Below are positions 5,756-6,453 of a stretch of DNA of 6,453 nt, piece after piece (positions within the stretch are counted from its first letter, which is position 1; every line of letters starts with the position of its first letter). The position numbers were made by a program, and so were the translations under genes. The stretch is taken from NCBI GenBank assembly GCA_037440105.1, contig JBBIUS010000039.1, positions 1-6,453 of the forward strand, read 5' to 3'. This DNA is from JBBIUS01 sp037440105. GTDB taxonomy: Bacteria; Patescibacteriota; Patescibacteriia; XYB2-FULL-38-15. The notes below the pieces were generated by a model, which searched no databases, was not told the origin of the DNA, and saw only the letters and a list, made by a program, of their open reading frames with translations.

Positions 5756-6142
5756 TTATCTGCGGCTTAATTTTTCCTTACACTCAACACAAGCGCTAGA
5801 GGTTGGCCGCGCTAACAGCCTTTCCTTACTGATTGGCATCCCGCAATATCGACAAATTCCATAACGGTTTGCTGAAATTCTCTTTAAAGTATCATTGATA
5901 TCGCGCAATTGTGCTTCTAACATGCGCTCCAAGGTCAAATTATCACTATAGAGAGCAACTTCAGCAGCATTCTCATCGTCTTTATCGCCTAAAACTGGAA
6001 ATTCCGCGTCAAAATCCGAGACGTTGTGCGGATTTTTCTTTGCAAATTGCGCTAACTCTCTCTCTAGACGCTTTTTTTCAACTAAAAGTTGTTTTTCAAT
6101 TTTTTTGATAAATTCTTTATCAAGAGTACTTTTTACTACCAT
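5756..6142 (-). CDS. TraR/DksA family C4 zinc-finger protein
   Basis: A 128-residue protein with a basic, helical N-terminus (about 5-36), an acidic middle (DFDAEFPVLGDKDDENAAEV, 43-62), a second helix (66-90) and a C-terminal zinc finger C97-x2-C100-x17-C118-x2-C121, the canonical DksA/TraR spacing. DksA-type proteins enter the RNA polymerase secondary channel through their coiled coil and modulate initiation, often with ppGpp. The acidic patch before helix 2 sits where E. coli DksA carries its coiled-coil-tip aspartates, but the exact DxxDxA motif is not clear, so activity on RNA polymerase is uncertain. It is first in an operon with lspA (one-base gap). Start ATG 6140-6142; no Shine-Dalgarno. 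The predicted leader is about 45 bases. The gene symbol is left blank because several paralogous groups share this fold. Confidence 0.92.
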   Translation of the reverse strand: MVVKSTLDKEFIKKIEKQLLVEKKRLERELAQFAKKNPHNVSDFDAEFPVLGDKDDENAAEVALYSDNLTLERMLEAQLRDINDTLKRISANRYGICRYCGMPISKERLLARPTSSACVECKEKLSRR

Positions 6143-6194
6143 AAAAAAATAAAATTAAAATCTTTCTTTATAAAATAATAACCCCTTTAAATTA

Positions 6195-6223
6195 AGTATA
6201 AATGAAAAGGCAAATTTTTTCAA
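6195..6223 (-). promoter_or_regulatory. Sigma70-type promoter of the dksA-like/lspA operon
   Basis: The minus strand carries TTGAAA (6218-6223, five of six), a 17-base spacer and TATACT (6195-6200, five of six). Transcription would start near 6188, leaving an AT-rich leader of about 45 bases before ATG 6142. This is the best-matched promoter in the window. Confidence 0.65.
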
Positions 6224-6307
6224 GATCTCCTTACGAAGGCGCTGTTGTCAAAAATGATTAAACCAAGTAATTTTTTCTTTTTATTCTCTGCAAAAGATGA
6301 GATGCAT

Positions 6308-6349
6308 CGGTAACATCCCTAAAGTCTCAGATTTGGTACAACAAAGGGT
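6308..6349 (+). repeat. Putative IS end upstream of the right-border ORF
   Basis: GGTAAC (6309-6314), TTGGT (6333-6337), an 8-base spacer and GGGT (6346-6349) recur here in the order and spacing seen before the left transposase stub. Over the 17 bases 6333-6349 against 143-159, 13 match. The ORF starts 31 bases later, against 24 on the left. This supports the same or a related IS family at both borders. Confidence 0.4.
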
Positions 6350-6380
6350 GTAAACTAAGTACCTTAATGTATCTTATCCT

Positions 6381-6453
6381 ATGACTAATCTTAACCCAAA
6401 AACTCAAAAATGGCTATTCAATGCCAAAGCGCCTTTTGATTTAGACCTTTCGC
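6381..6453 (+). CDS. 5' end of a probable transposase ORF, cut by the window edge
   Basis: From ATG 6381 the frame is open to the end, giving 24 codons beginning MTNLNPKTQKWLFNAKAPF. It starts with ATGACT like the left stub and lies downstream of a matching IS-end-like sequence. The short peptide has a QKWL segment comparable with FKWYL in the left stub. This is too little sequence for a domain call; the transposase identity is inferred from context. There is no Shine-Dalgarno. Confidence 0.4.
   Translation, partial: MTNLNPKTQKWLFNAKAPFDLDLS

Noticed and set aside
1..6453. Composite transposon carrying the genes between the two IS-like borders.
   Set aside because: The enclosed genes are ordinary housekeeping types in separate transcription units, and neither border is shown to be an intact IS. 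Two independent insertions in spacers is simpler.
1..6453. Alternative genetic code with TGA read as glycine.
   Set aside because: None of the five complete genes has an in-frame TGA. Reading through the TGA at 325-327 does not restore transposase-like sequence.

Overview
The window looks like an ordinary stretch of an AT-rich bacterial chromosome, bordered on both sides by insertion-sequence (IS) debris. I think a Patescibacteria/CPR-type genome is most likely. This is an inference from the compact genes with AT-rich spacers, the lack of recognisable Shine-Dalgarno sites in front of every gene, a LysM/M23 peptidase with a Lys- and aromatic-rich membrane N-terminus, and a TraR/DksA-like gene abutting lspA. 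No marker gene (rRNA, ribosomal protein) is present to confirm it. None of the five complete genes contains an in-frame TGA, so nothing points to a TGA-reassigned code.

Layout. Bases 1-330 hold mobile-element remains on the + strand: a possible 3' tail of one ORF, repeated GGTTAC/GGTGAC-type end motifs, and a 47-codon 5' stub of a transposase-like gene with a helix-turn-helix. Bases 377-1768 carry a promoter and a complete + strand LysM-LysM-M23 cell-wall peptidase. A hairpin terminator separates it from two minus-strand genes that converge on it: an MFS transporter (upstream) and the YifB/ComM Mg-chelatase-like AAA+ ATPase (downstream). A 561-base spacer follows (4714-5274). It holds the MFS promoter, a degenerate REP-like repeat, a 16-nt palindrome and a 34-nt perfect palindrome that probably terminates the next operon. 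That operon, also on the minus strand, is a DksA/TraR-type zinc-finger gene followed after one base by lspA (lipoprotein signal peptidase), with a good sigma70-type promoter. The window ends in what looks like the 5' end of another IS transposase ORF, whose upstream sequence resembles that of the stub on the left.

Functionally, the genes concern the cell envelope (M23 peptidase, LspA, MFS transporter), DNA uptake and recombination (ComM-like helicase) and transcription control (DksA-like). They form separate short transcription units, not one pathway. Three of the four predicted promoters put the transcription start within about 2-10 bases of the start codon, suggesting leaderless or nearly leaderless mRNAs. 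I found no CRISPR array, tRNA, rRNA, toxin-antitoxin pair or clearly new multi-gene system. The points most worth following up are the leaderless-promoter pattern, the 34-nt palindrome, the related IS ends at both borders, and departures from family norms in YifB and LspA.
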